A stretch of DNA of 64,000 nucleotides from Symsagittifera roscoffensis (taxonomy: Eukaryota; Xenacoelomorpha; Acoela; Convolutidae): NCBI RefSeq assembly GCF_963678635.1, contig NC_087064.1:37934706-37998705 (forward strand), read 5' to 3'. The notes beneath the pieces were generated by a model that was not told the DNA's origin, ran no database searches, and saw only the letters and a program-made list of their open reading frames with translations. Shown piece by piece: positions 20,892-31,313 of the stretch. A program made the translations under genes and the position numbers. The first letter of the stretch is position 1. Each line of letters opens with the position of its first letter.

Positions 20892-21856
20892 GTACTCAGC
20901 CCAAGCCGCGTCATGGAAGCAATTCCTCCTTGCCCATTGTGCTGTTTCCAGTCTTTGCGGTTGTGCCTGTGATATGCACCATCCGTGTTTTTCTTGTAGC
21001 TCGCGATTATTAAATTCCTGACTGGATGGTTCCTCCAGGTGGAAGGTCGCTGTTCTCGTATTGAGTCGTCACGAGTCCTCGACTGCAACCTATCATTTAG
21101 CTCATTGAGACGTGATGAACTCGCGTCGATTTGGCTACTGCTTGAGGTTGAACTGGGAGTATATCCCGGGAGCATGACCTCCATCAATGGCCGTATTGGT
21201 TGCGTATCTAGACTGCGCACGGAGGGTACCGGCTCTGGTGGTATCCACACTTCTAGCCCCTCGTTCATATGCTCATGGGCTGCTCGGTTTAAATTGAACC
21301 GACCACTGGGCCGGGGATTTTCATCCACCTACATTCGCGACTCTGGTCTCGATCCTGTGGCGGCTGGTTCCGTCGTCCTCGTCCTTTTTTTCTGCCTCGC
21401 GAACTCTGAATCCTCTGAATCTCGTTGCCTTCTCTGAATCTTTTCCATCTCCGACTTTAGCTGCCCACAGTTCGCATCGTTCTCATGCACCTTCTGCTCC
21501 TGCTGGTACTCCGACCTGATCATGTTGAGATCACGCCTCGCTTGATCCCTCTTGAGGATCGATTGATCTCTTTCCAGGTTTGCCTGGTGCCTCTCGAGTT
21601 TCGCACCATCCCTGTCAAGATTCGCTTTGTCTCGTTCCCTCTGGCCCCTTTCTAGTTCCCTCTTCTAGTTACTGAGGTCCGGGTACGCTTCCTCTGTCTG
21701 CTGAGACCGTATCATAGACAATTGCCTGCTCGTGGATTGGGCTGCGAATCCCGCTGGCGGTCTTGTGAGGAGTGGGAACTCTCCCGCACCATATTCCGTG
21801 TTATTATTGAAGCCGGGATTTTTTGCCAAGTCGAATCCCCTCACGCCTCCATCCAC
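20888..21856 (-). pseudogene. Accessory segment with long charged coiled coil (two in-frame TAG)
   Basis: One frame from 21856 to 20888 with TAG at 21667-21665 and 21331-21329. Around 21650-21340 it is a heptad-like Arg/Glu/Leu/Asp stretch (LERHQANLERDQSILKRDQ), clearly a coiled coil. A Ser/Pro-rich part follows (STSSSSQIDASSS). It lies immediately upstream of the SGNH domain and may oligomerise it. Not a recognised family. Confidence 0.5.
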
Positions 21857-22089
21857 GTTCCAGGATAACTATCTGGTCTGCTCTTGATTGGATATTCCCT
21901 CTGAGGTGTCTGTCGCCGTTTCCCTAATTCACAGTACGCCTCTAACTGTAGGATGGCGTTCAACGTCACCGCCAACCTCTCATCGACTTGGGTATAGTCG
22001 TAATCCCTCAAGCGTTTATATAGTTCGTCGAGTGTAGGCCTTTTGAGCGCTGCGGTCATAGACTTCCAGAAGCGATCCGCCATCGTCAC
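21841..22089 (-). pseudogene. Short accessory fragment, unrecognised
   Basis: The 82 codons include RFWKSMTAALKRPTLDELYK and NAILQLEAYCELGKRRQTP; helical, in a different phase from the coiled-coil segment that it meets at 21856. Probably the N-terminal part of the same original protein. Confidence 0.4.
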
Positions 22090-22467
22090 TATCTTTAGAT
22101 GACCTCACGCGTCAACCAACTTGAGAAATACCTTACCAAATAAACTTGAGAAATACCTTGCCAGTCAAACTTGAGAAATACCTTTCCTCACTTGATACTT
22201 GAGAAAATTTTCCCTCGGACACTGCTGATAGAGAACTTGCTCAAGATCTTTTTTCTCACTTCGAATGAGTGTGGCTTGGTCGTCAATTCAATTTTGCAAA
22301 TCATTCTGAAAATAAAACCAATTTTTTTAGACCGAGATGTTCTGTGCCTACGTGCTTCGCGCCCCCTTGTACCTAACTAGTGACCCAAATTTAACCCAAC
22401 TCGAGACCTCCATGTCCGCCCGAAACTCAGGCGATACTCAAGTAGTACTTCTTGTGTAGGTGTACTG
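22090..22467 (-). other. Spacer with short direct repeats between macro-like and coiled-coil segments
   Basis: Contains three tandem copies of 'aacttgagaaatacctt' (about 22120-22190) and no ORF of note. It may be an untranslated spacer separating two genes of the element. Confidence 0.5.
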
Positions 22468-23037
22468 TTATCTCCGTTTCTGCAAAGACCATAGGATGGC
22501 GTACAACTCCCTAGGGTTCAACTTGCCCCTGTTTGGGTCACAGACCGGCATTGAGACCTCCATTATCCCTCTTTCGACCATGAAGTCCCTCAGCCTCGTT
22601 AGTGCCAACTTCACTTTTTCGGGGTTTATCGCGTTCCTCTCATTGACCCTTGTTACCAAAAAGCACAGGTATTTGCCCGGAACTTGTGAAACTGAGGGAG
22701 GAAGCGCAGCCATTCCTCCCAACCCCGGTCTCTGCCTAAATAGAAACTCCACGTTCTAATATTCTCTCTTGAAGTCGGCCTCTAGTCTCGATTTGAAGCT
22801 CATGTATGCCGTTATACAGATCGCGCTTGTCCTGTCTGACAAGATGAAGTCGTTGTCCGTGATCAGGATGTTCTCTGAATATTCATTGGGTACTTCAATT
22901 TTGTCTTGAAGTTTCGCCCTGTGGTAGGATCTGCCTCCTCTTGATCCAATTCCAGCCCGTTTGTCTCTCTCACTTCCCTGAGCTTCTTTATCATCAACTT
23001 TTCGGTGTGGGTAAGTCCTACCCCACTCCCCGGACAA
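22468..23037 (-). pseudogene. Macrodomain-like segment (one in-frame TAG)
   Basis: One frame of about 190 codons with a TAG at 22758-22756. Blocks in order: ENILITDNDFILSDRTSA, YMSFKSRLEADFKREY, RPGLGGMAALP, VPGKYLCFLVTR, LALTRLRDFMVERGIMEVSM and PVCDPNRGKLNPRELYAIL. The pattern 'strand, GIA-like helix with A..F...Y, G-hxxLP, kyL-hLVTr, L..L...., vsMP....G.L....L' follows the Appr-1''-phosphatase (Poa1-type) macrodomain layout. The ADP-ribose-binding Asn-rich loop is not conserved, so enzymatic activity is doubtful. Resemblance is by eye at the fold-pattern level. It lies between integrase and SGNH on the same strand. Confidence 0.45.
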
Positions 23038-23824
23038 AAATATTTATCGACGTCCCCGTCGATGATGCTGAGTCTAAATTGTCTGGTGGTATCTCAAGTG
23101 GCCGGTCGGTTGCTGTCCAACCGAAGAGTGGGTCTTTCGTTTTCACATGTTTTTCCGCCGACACGTCGACCAGCTGGATACTTTGCGCTTCTTCTTCTTT
23201 GTTCTTGAGGTCACGCATCCTTTCCAGTATCCTCAAGTTTGTGTTTTCCCTCCTTTCTATCTCGCTCTGCTCCAGATCTGTTTCTCGTTCTGGTATCGAG
23301 TTATGCTCCTGCAAGTAGCGTTCGCTGTCGTTGATGATTTGCCATTCATCATCGGCTACCAGCTCGCCCACACTCACTAACTCTTCGCCTATCTCATCAG
23401 GTTGTATCTTGTCAATCAAGAAGTCATCCCCATACCTGTTGTATCTCATGCCTGGCCGCTTGCGATCGCCATTCTTTGTTCCTGCTGTCCTTGGCAATTC
23501 TGGTTCCGTCCACTTAGGCACCTCGTTCTGCTTTGGATCATTCCAATCTTCCTCCGCAAAGGATCCCGCATCTTAGTCTGCATCTATCTTCTCATTATCA
23601 TCCATGCTCACCTCCTCGTTGTCATCATTTTTTTCTCTAGTGCCTTTTTCGTTCACTTCGCATGCTGGCTCTACCAATCGGTTCTCGAGTCCTTCCATAT
23701 TCTGCGGTACGCACCAGTCTTCCGGAGATGGGACATGAGGTTTCTGATTTTCATAGTGCCTGTAGTCAAGCGGTAGAACCGTCCCTGCTGATGTACCTCT
23801 GTTATCATGAACGGTCCTCGCCAT
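23018..23824 (-). pseudogene. Acidic post-integrase segment (one in-frame TAA)
   Basis: One frame from 23824 to 23018 with a TAA at 23575-23573. It begins within the integrase C-terminal region, contains QKPHVPSPEDWCVPQNMEGL, a very acidic stretch (EKNDDNEEVSMDDNEKIDAD), GMRYNRYGDDFLIDK and a charged helix (ETDLEQSEIERRENTNLRIL). No enzyme motif. Continuity with the integrase suggests that Pol extends into the accessory region. Confidence 0.5.
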
Positions 23825-24872
23825 TTCTTTAGCAGTTTTTTCATCCCCTTCGGAGGTATGATATTCTGGAACACCCAGACATATTGTCCCACTGCATACG
23901 GTTTCGCCTGAGGTATTTTCTCGTCATACTTCTTCCGCTGCCTCATTCTTGCTTGCGCCGTGTTCCTCCTGCAGAGTTCTTTTTGTTCCTGTTGTCTCTT
24001 GACCGCTTCTTTCTAATAAGCTTGAGGCAACGTCTTTTTCCCTTCGTATTCTGGGTAAACGAATGTTAGGGGCATCGCTCTCTCCCTGACCGTCAACATC
24101 ATGAATGGGGCTGATTCCTGTTGTCGAGTGTTGCGTGCTGTTGTACGCCCCTACCACTTGCGGCAGACATTTGCCCAGTCTGTCATGTATCTCGAGCAAT
24201 ACGCCCTGAGCATGTTCACCAGCGTTCTGTTTTGTCTCTCAACTAGTCCGTTAGTCTGAGGATGGTAAGTAGTTGAGTGTGCTTGAGCAATGTGCGATCT
24301 CCTCGTCAACTCTTTTGTAAGGACCCCAACGAAGGTTTTCCCGTTGTCCGACTGGAATGTCATCGGACAACCATATCGTGATATCCAGTGTGTTATCAAA
24401 TGGTCACAAGTCTCCTCCGCTGACGCCGTTTGACACGGCATCGCTTCTGCCAATTTCGTAAAGGGGTCTGTTATGACCAGTATTTGATTATATCCCGAGT
24501 CTGTCATGCAGATCTTCTGATGGTCTATCTGCACGACTTCGTTATACTCCGAGCTCTCTACGGACTTGCGTGGGAACTTCATTTTCTTAGATCCTCCTCT
24601 TGTTAACACGCCAGGCATGCGTTCACCCATCTCTCGCAAGCCTTTTTTAACCCTGGCCAATCAAACCTGTGTAGTATTCTTTGTTGTACCTTGTCTATCC
24701 CCAGATGTCCCATTTGATCGTGAGATCTGAATAACACTTCCGTCTGGTATAACTGTGGTAGAATGATGAGGTTATGCTTCTGTAGTATCTTCTCATCTTT
24801 TCTTCTATAGGCTACCACACCATCAGCTGTGTGATAGAATAAATCGTTTCTCTCTTTGTAGAACTGGCTCAA
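23671..24872 (-). pseudogene. pol (IN): Integrase of the minus-strand element
   Basis: Zinc-binding N-terminus at 24872-24603: H and H in SHDQMGHLGIDK, C and C in CERWVNACLAC (HHCC). Catalytic core at 24660-24151: Asp in VVQIDHQ, Asp in FQSDNGKTF and Glu in NGLVERQNRTL, with 35 residues between the last two, the classical DD35E. The C-terminus at 23946-23671 has KKWRGPFMITEVHQQGRFYRL, a GPY/F-type module as in Ty3/Gypsy integrases. Catalytic residues are all present, but the three parts are in different frames, so the gene is broken. Confidence 0.85.
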
Positions 24873-25758
24873 GATCTTAAAACTGTCTTCCTCCAGATCT
24901 CCTTTCTCTTTGACTCCTGTCTGGATCCATTTGAAGATTGGTCATTCTTCTGGGCTCGTATCAGATCTGACAGTTTGTATCTCGCCTTGACGTATTCCTT
25001 CAATGCCACTATCTGACCATTCATTTCTCTTGGACTGTAGAAGTCGTCTTTCAGTTTGACGCAAACTATCCTTCTCAATACCCTCCTGCCATGATCTGGC
25101 ACCAGGTTTGTTCTGACATTTGAATTGCACGATAGCTCCCTGAACGGTTTCCTTGATAATGCAATTTTCTCAAGTTCTTCACCTCCGCACACCTCCTGCT
25201 GATCCAAATTGTACGTTCCTGAGGAAGGGTCCGTCTGTAGTTCCCTCTCGCGGTGCCTCATTTTCTCTTCTGCCAATATCATGCATAGACTATCTTGGTC
25301 ATTGCTGCTCTTCTCTGAGTCTTCATCCCATTCATCGGACTCCCCGGACAATTTCTCTTCTTCAGCATCATTTTCTGATGTGGGCCACTCCCCGGACTCT
25401 TGACCCAATCCAAGGTGTTCGGCCTCCTCGCTACATGTCACTTTCTTCTTTCGAACTATAGTCCGCCTTAGTATTTCTTCCGGGATCTTCTCAACTAGTG
25501 ACTGCAAGACATCCTTGTCATCGAGTTGCTTTTCTCTCAACGAGTCCTCGCCATACGCTGCCTCGTCTCTTCTCTGGTTGAGACTTCTGGTTCGTCTTTA
25601 TCATTGTTCCGGACAACGGGTCTATCGTCTGCTAGATTCTCAAGTAAACCCCTCAAGTCCTCGCCTATCTTCGCACTTCCTGTCTCTACTTGATTGAGAT
25701 CGTAGCCTTTTGCCTTTATTGTTTCCCTCACTATTTTTAACTTGAGCATTATTTCCAT
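24869..25758 (-). pseudogene. pol: Acidic linker between RNase H and integrase
   Basis: A 223-codon frame (25540-24869) with a preceding fragment to 25758. It is Glu/Asp/Ser-rich (SENDAEEEKLSGESDEWDED) followed by a basic part. An unusually long linker for a Gypsy pol. No domain recognised. Confidence 0.5.
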
Positions 25759-26465
25759 TGGTTCACTCTGTTTTTCCTCATAATTGTTCTCTCTGGACGC
25801 TCCTCTGGCAATTCGGTATGATCTTCTATTGGTTTACTTGACTTGTCGAGCCACCTGGTGAGTGGAAGGCTGTCGTAAGTTTTTTTGTCCATAAAAGAGA
25901 AGCCATCTTTGAATTCTGGCTTGTCTGCCTCCCTTTGCTCCTGTCTCTCGTAGAATTCCGTCTTCTTACTCAGGCTATCGGCGTTTTGATGTTTGTCCCT
26001 TTTTCTGTGTTCAATGATCATATTGTAGCAATCCAAGCGAAATATCCACCTCCCAATGTAGCTCGAATCCATTGAGTACGTTTTCAACCACCAACTGGGT
26101 GCTCTATTGTCGACCCGTATTTTCAATGGTTCGCTACCTAGGTACGCCCTGTATTTCTCTACAAAGGTGACAACCGCAAACATTTCTGCCTTGTGTGTGC
26201 CGTACTTCAACTCTGTATCGTTCAAGACTTTGCTCTCGTGTGCTATCGGTCTCAAGACTGTCTTCCCGTTCCACTCCTGCTCTTGATGGAGTATGCCCGT
26301 GATCGCTACCACTGACGCATCCGTATCCAGCACGTACATTCCTTTTTCCGTTGGCATACCTAGCACAGGTGCTTCACACAACTCCTTCTTTATACTCTGG
26401 AATGACGCTTCTGCTGCGTTGTTCCACGTGAATTTCTTGCCTTTGTGCCTCATGAGTTGTTGCAT
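25749..26465 (-). pseudogene. pol (RH): RNase H domain of the minus-strand element
   Basis: A 238-codon frame with the RT connection (FTWNNAAEASFQSIKKELCE), then the RNase H core: YVLDTDASVVAITGIL (first catalytic Asp), GTHKAEMFAVVTFVEKYRAYL (Glu), KIRVDNRAPSWW (Asp), KHQNADSLSK (the His/Asn-Asp motif). All four acidic positions are visible. It is the best preserved piece of pol. The frame is broken on both sides. Confidence 0.85.
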
Positions 26466-27180
26466 CGTTTATAATTTGTCCGCATAACCCTTAATGAATC
26501 CCATGTAATAGTTTGCAAAACACAAGAAGCTCATCAGTTGATGCTCCGTTTTCGGTGGTTTCCCAATTAGCACCGCTTACACTGCGTCTGGGTCTGATCT
26601 GATGCCCTGATTATGCACCATCCTCCCCAGGATATTTAATTGAGTCCTTGAGTGTCTCGCGCTTCGATGGTTGGCATTTTGGTCCTGTTCTCTTCATGCA
26701 AGCGAACACCTCATCTAGTTGCTCGATGTGGTCCTCTAGAGTAGGTGTCGCTATTACCACGTCTTCCATGTAGCACATCACCAGTCACCAGGTTGCCATA
26801 TTTCTTCGTTACACTTGTCAATGCGTGTGCCATCAATCGTTAAAACGTAGCCATGGCATTGCAAAGGCCAAAGGGCATCATTTTCCATTGAAACAGCCCC
26901 AGCTCGCAGGCAAACCCTGTTTCCTCAGTGGAACCTGCCAAAAAATTGATCCTAAGTCAAGAGTTGTAAAAAATTTTGCATCCCCTAATTTCGAAAGGCT
27001 TTGATCAATCCTAGGTATGGGATGGGCATCCTTCACTGTGACGGAGTTTAGATATCGTTGGACGCCTTTCTTCTTAGCCATCACTACTCCACACGCCCAC
27101 TGTGATTTGGATGGTTCTATCATATCATACTCTAGTAAGATTCTATTTTTTTTCTACAAGGATCCGATTTGTTAGGGGTC
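26466..27180 (-). pseudogene. pol (RT): Reverse transcriptase core of the minus-strand element
   Basis: 27123-26878 encodes IEPSKSQWACGVVMAKKKG (fingers), DAHPIPRIDQSLSKLG and FFTTLDLGSIFWQVPL (motif A with catalytic Asp in TLDL). Further on, in another phase, 26781-26740 encodes CYMEDVVIATPT: the usual YxDD box reads Tyr-Met-Glu-Asp at 26772-26761. Then EDHIEQLDEVFACM, a normal motif D. Motif B is disrupted around 26850-26900. The Glu replaces the first catalytic Asp, which would probably abolish activity. Confidence 0.8.
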
Positions 27181-27294
27181 ATACGCCTCGTCCCCTCCCC
27201 TATGTGGTACCGCCGACTCCTCAAGCTCTATTTCATGCTCAATGAAGTTACAACTTCCAATGTCTGCCTTATCTTTCGAAAAGACGTCCTCGTT

Positions 27295-27926
27295 TCAATC
27301 TAGTACGTCCTTGATGGCTTCAAGCTGTTCGTTCGTCACTTTACCCCTCAAGTGCTCTGTCTTTCGTAAAACCGGTTTATCCGCTTCTAATTCCTCTAGT
27401 GTCGGTCTTTCCGGAAAATTCGAACAGCTCAAAAGTTCATCGTCTGTCTCCGACTTAAGCGATTTCACAAGACCTGATGAAAGCTTTATTTTCTTCAATC
27501 TTCTCAAGATAAAAATCATATCCCTATGATTCGGGCAATCAAGAACTTAAATTTTTTTTTTACATTTTCAGTCAATTCATATCGAGTTTTCACAGGTAGA
27601 GCGTATACCATTTTCCTTCCCATCTGGATTGTGATAGTTATATCAAGATTATTCAACAATACACTGACGCAGAGGCCACTCCTGGTTATCGCGAAGGCTC
27701 TTCCTAAAACAGCAGCACTTTGACTATTTGGATTTGGGACAATGCATACTTGTTTATTGTCACTTAGTTTAATATAACTTTTCATCCACAGGATTACTAT
27801 TGCAGCTTCGTTTGCTTTCAGCCTTACCCTCCTACTCAAGAACACCGATGCTTTATTCTCATTCGCCCTCATCAAATTTACCGGTTTAATTACGTACTTC
27901 TTTTCCGGGTTCCGAATGCTGAACAT
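27295..27926 (-). pseudogene. pol: Linker between protease and RT
   Basis: Two frames: 27926-27516 (LKANEAAIVILWMKSYIKL, strand-rich, resembles the domain between protease and RT in such elements) and 27519-27295 (acidic, SETDDELLSCSNFPERPTLE). No catalytic motif. Confidence 0.5.
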
Positions 27927-28024
27927 CGCGTTGTTTAGATCAATTGTTACATCGAAATTCCTGATGAAGTCTCTGCCTAAAACGAGTTAGTGAGACTCAT
28001 CTAGATTCTCCACCACGAGGAAGC

Positions 28025-28813
28025 TCATCCATAAATTGCGTTCCCCAAGTTAAGGGCTATTTTTGCTGTTCTACTTAGTAACCGCAGCGCCTCTTTGTTT
28101 GGTGCCGACAGCCGTATTCTCGAGTCTATCAAGTCGTTTTTGTCGAAGCCCATCCCCTTCCATGTTTCGATTGGTATAACGCTCAAGACCGCTCCTGTGT
28201 CTAATAACCCACGCTGTTGAGTCTTCTTTCCGCTTATGTCTAGTACGTGCCCAGATTCGTCTGCTTCCGTCCCGATATGCATCGCGTCTTCCTCTAACAT
28301 GGCACAGTGTCAAATCGATCTCACTTTTAGTTCTTCTCTACCTAAGCAGATTTGTCCGGCTAGGTCTTCATCACATGTTATCATTGTCTTTTTGTAGATG
28401 TTTATTCCATCCATGTTTAGAATTACCTCATGTGGTCCATATGCTTCCGTGTACCTATTGTTGACGCGTATTGATTTGCAACTACCTCTTGTGAGTAGTG
28501 CCCTCACGGCTCTAGAAGTTGTTTGCGGGCTTACTGGACTCAAGTAATCTGCGTATAGATTGATGTGCATTATCGTCTGATCGCTCGGTTCACTCAGGTT
28601 TCTTGTTACTTCGCGACCGCTTACTGTGATTATCGGCATTATTCTCGCTCCAATTTTCGTTTTGCCAAATGGTTTTCCCGTCACCATTTTAAGAGTGTTG
28701 CGATTACCACCGGTTGTTGCACTCTCTGTGGCTTCCGGCACTGGATTGTTCTTTCCAATAATCTCCTGCCTCAGTCGTTGCTCGATTTCTTTTGTAGGCA
28801 AGTCTTGCTTCAC
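28025..28813 (-). pseudogene. pro: Aspartic protease region (one in-frame TGA)
   Basis: One frame from 28813 to 28025 with a TGA at 28312-28310. The active site is QRGLLDTGAVLSVIPIETW (D-T-G) at about 28210-28150, followed by LRLLSRTAKIALNLGN. Upstream is an unassigned basic segment with a second strand-rich part. The TGA could come from CGA by a C-to-T change. Confidence 0.75.
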
Positions 28814-29049
28814 TTTGTTGATTGCTTCTGCAGCAGCTTTCTCGTAGTTTATCTCCAGTGAATTCCCATCCTCGGCCTACATGGTAGTCTTGACTTGCGT
28901 TACCGCTTTCACCGACTTTGTTGTTAATTCCCCACTCGCTGCCTCCGTGTTCTTCAAATCGATTTCGGCTTGTCTGTTCCTCGTATTCTGTACCGCAGCC
29001 AGTGCTAATTTGTGTTTAGGATGATTTTGATTCTTCACAGCCTCCCAAA

Positions 29050-29664
29050 CTAACGACATTCCATCCTGATATGGCCCTCATGTTTACATAAGAAGCACCT
29101 TTCGCCTATTTTAATGATTAAGCCACTAAAAAACTCGTGTTCCTCCGTCTGGCTCATGTCTTCTTCATCCGGAGCGTATCCCAGACTTTTCATGCCTTGT
29201 TTGTATGTCGTGCGACGTGATGATCTGCTGATCCGCAATTTGCGCATGACCTACGTTTATCCATATCATCTCCCGGCTTGTACCATGACGACCTTTGGTG
29301 TTGGCTTCCCCATTGCATATTCCTGCTTTCTGAGTACGAGTACTTCTTTGGTTTCATCAACTTGTGCTCCCTAGACTTTTGTCTCATCTCTTCCATTATC
29401 TTTTGAAAGTGTTGGTGCATTATCATTTGAAAGTGTATAATACGTCGCCAACATCGTTCTCATGTCGTCACTTTGTACACCCTCGATATATTTCGAGGCG
29501 ATGCTGAAATTTCTTCTGTTTGTCGATTCTTCCAGATCACTCCTTCTTCTCAGGCTCTCAAGATTATCCAGGAACCGATCGATTGACTCGTCGTCCCTCT
29601 GTCTTCTTTTTTCAAACCTCATTATAGCTTGGTGGCCCTTCATTCCTGACCCGAATCGATTCAA
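29050..29664 (-). pseudogene. gag: Gag capsid C-terminus and nucleocapsid
   Basis: 29664-29371: ESIDRFLDNLESLRRRSDLE and FSIASKYIEGVQSDDMRTML, a retrotransposon Gag capsid helix bundle. 29426-29190: CANCGSADHHVARHTNKA, a knuckle with His in place of the last Cys. 29247-29050: ERCFLCKHEGHIRMECR, a perfect C-X2-C-X4-H-X4-C knuckle. Three overlapping frames indicate frameshifts. Confidence 0.75.
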
Positions 29665-29692
29665 CAGTATTTCGAAGATCTTGTCTGCCGTA

Positions 29693-30600
29693 TCACGTTC
29701 CTCTTCCTTTCTTTGCCACTACGCGTTTCAACGCTGTGCCCTCTAGATTGCTTAGTAATGCTGTGCAGGCCTGCCTTTCGTCATTCAAGTTGTCCTGTTC
29801 TAAGTTTAGCCTCATGACTTCCACCCATGTGTCAACGCAGCCATCCGAGTCGTCTTTGAACTTTTTGGGTTTCTTGAAGGTCTTCCTGGATTTACTTTCA
29901 CTCGAGTCAGTGTTCTTTGTCGCGAACGCTTCCAGTGTCCTGTTCATCATCTCCCAGCTGCTTGCCCGTGTCATGGCGTCAGTTGCTACATTAGTGTTTG
30001 TACTTGAGCCCTCTCGTGCATTCGTAGTGCTTGAGGTTCCACCCTTCTTGATGCTCTTAGTCTCCCCTGCACCTGTGCTCGTTACAATCCGGGGTAACGG
30101 TGTATACTCTCGTTTATTCCGTTGCGGTTCTATGAAGTCAACTCTGGTGAATTGCGGTCTATCTGCTCCCAGCGTGTCTTGCACTGTAGAGTTTCTCAAG
30201 AGATTATCCAGTTTGGACTGTATGGCACAAGAACTTTCTGCTTGGTCTCTGCTCATTGTGTGTATTCTCGTCTCTAGATTCCACAACTTTTCGTTTACAG
30301 TGTCGTACCGTTGCTTTATTTCCTGCATGTCCTTTTTGATATGTTTCTCTCGCTCTTTGTCGGTGGCCTCCACACTGTCTGACATCTGCTGTAAATTTTC
30401 TTTCGTTGCCCTTGCCATGTTGAAGCAATTGTCCAGGTTCTCGTTCTTGTTGTATCGTTTTCCTTTTTTAGCATTTGGCGATCCTCTTGTCTGCACTTCA
30501 GTTTTTTGTCGATATGCTCCCACTTCGCCATCAAGTCGCTCAGCTCATGAGAAGTTGTTTTTTTCATCGCTTGCTTTTGCCCCGCATTTGATCTGCTCAT
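29693..30600 (-). pseudogene. gag: Gag N-terminal half with coiled coil and capsid start
   Basis: Overlapping frames 30600-30316 and 30523-29693. Residues near 30550-30230 form a charged coiled coil (KQRYDTVNEKLWNLETRI). A Thr/Ser/Gly-rich linker follows, then the capsid beginning ASSWEMMNRTLEAFATK and VDTWVEVMRLNLEQDNLND, typical of Gag ('C..W...M...'). Confidence 0.65.
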
Positions 30601-30693
30601 CGTCTTGTTTGGTCTCTGTTGTTATTGCAGAAACTGTTCCAAACGTTTTGCTTTTCTCAGTCGTTGGTACCACTTCCTCCTTCTCTCTTGGTT

Positions 30694-31125
30694 TCATTTC
30701 GACCATCGCTGCAATCTTCTCTGTGAACGACGCTCTTTTTTTTTAGAATCATCTTTTATCTTTTCCGGCGTGTTGCTTGTTGTGTCCTCTACAGTATCAA
30801 TTGGTGAAAACTCTATGCTCTTCTTCTCTTGTTCTTCCGCATTCGTCATTGGTGTTGATTCCGTTGTTTTCCTTTCCACCTCGTCAACACTCTGATCTGT
30901 TGTCTCAAGATCGATTTCTATAGCAGGTACAGTTGGTCCTTCCACAGTGCTTTCTTTCGTCTTGTGTTCCTTTGCGCTTCTTGTGTTGACCATGTTCACT
31001 GAAAAAATCTTTATCATTACTTTCGGATTTGATAGTGTTGCTTTCCGTTGCGACGAGTTGTAATTTTTTTTTGATTCTTGAAACCTTTTATCTGCTATCG
31101 GTACCCTACTTCGCTTTCGCCTCAT
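30694..31125 (-). CDS. gag: Gag N-terminus of the minus-strand element
   Basis: A 143-codon frame; the likely true start is the ATG at 30994-30992 giving MVNTRSAKEHK, a beginning shared by many Gypsy Gags. The rest is Thr/Glu/Lys-rich and probably disordered. It ends in a Lys/Arg cluster; a shift separates it from the coiled-coil part. Confidence 0.5.
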   Translation of the reverse strand: MRRKRSRVPIADKRFQESKKNYNSSQRKATLSNPKVMIKIFSVNMVNTRSAKEHKTKESTVEGPTVPAIEIDLETTDQSVDEVERKTTESTPMTNAEEQEKKSIEFSPIDTVEDTTSNTPEKIKDDSKKKERRSQRRLQRWSK

Positions 31126-31313
31126 GATTTTTTTTCACAATTTTCTTTATTTACAATTTTAATATTTACAAGTTTCGATTCTAAAATTTCAAAAAAAAAT
31201 CTAAAAATTATTCTTATTTTTCTTAAGAAAAAAAGTTCTATCGAGTCGTTATCTTAATAGTGTGGACTTTTGGCTGTTTTTTGATCGTTTTGATTGGTTC
31301 CTGTTGCTTTTAC

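Noticed and set aside
29736-30746. 336-codon plus-strand ORF
   Set aside because: Antisense of gag; hydrophobic Ser/Phe/Leu content mirrors the charged coiled coil on the other strand.
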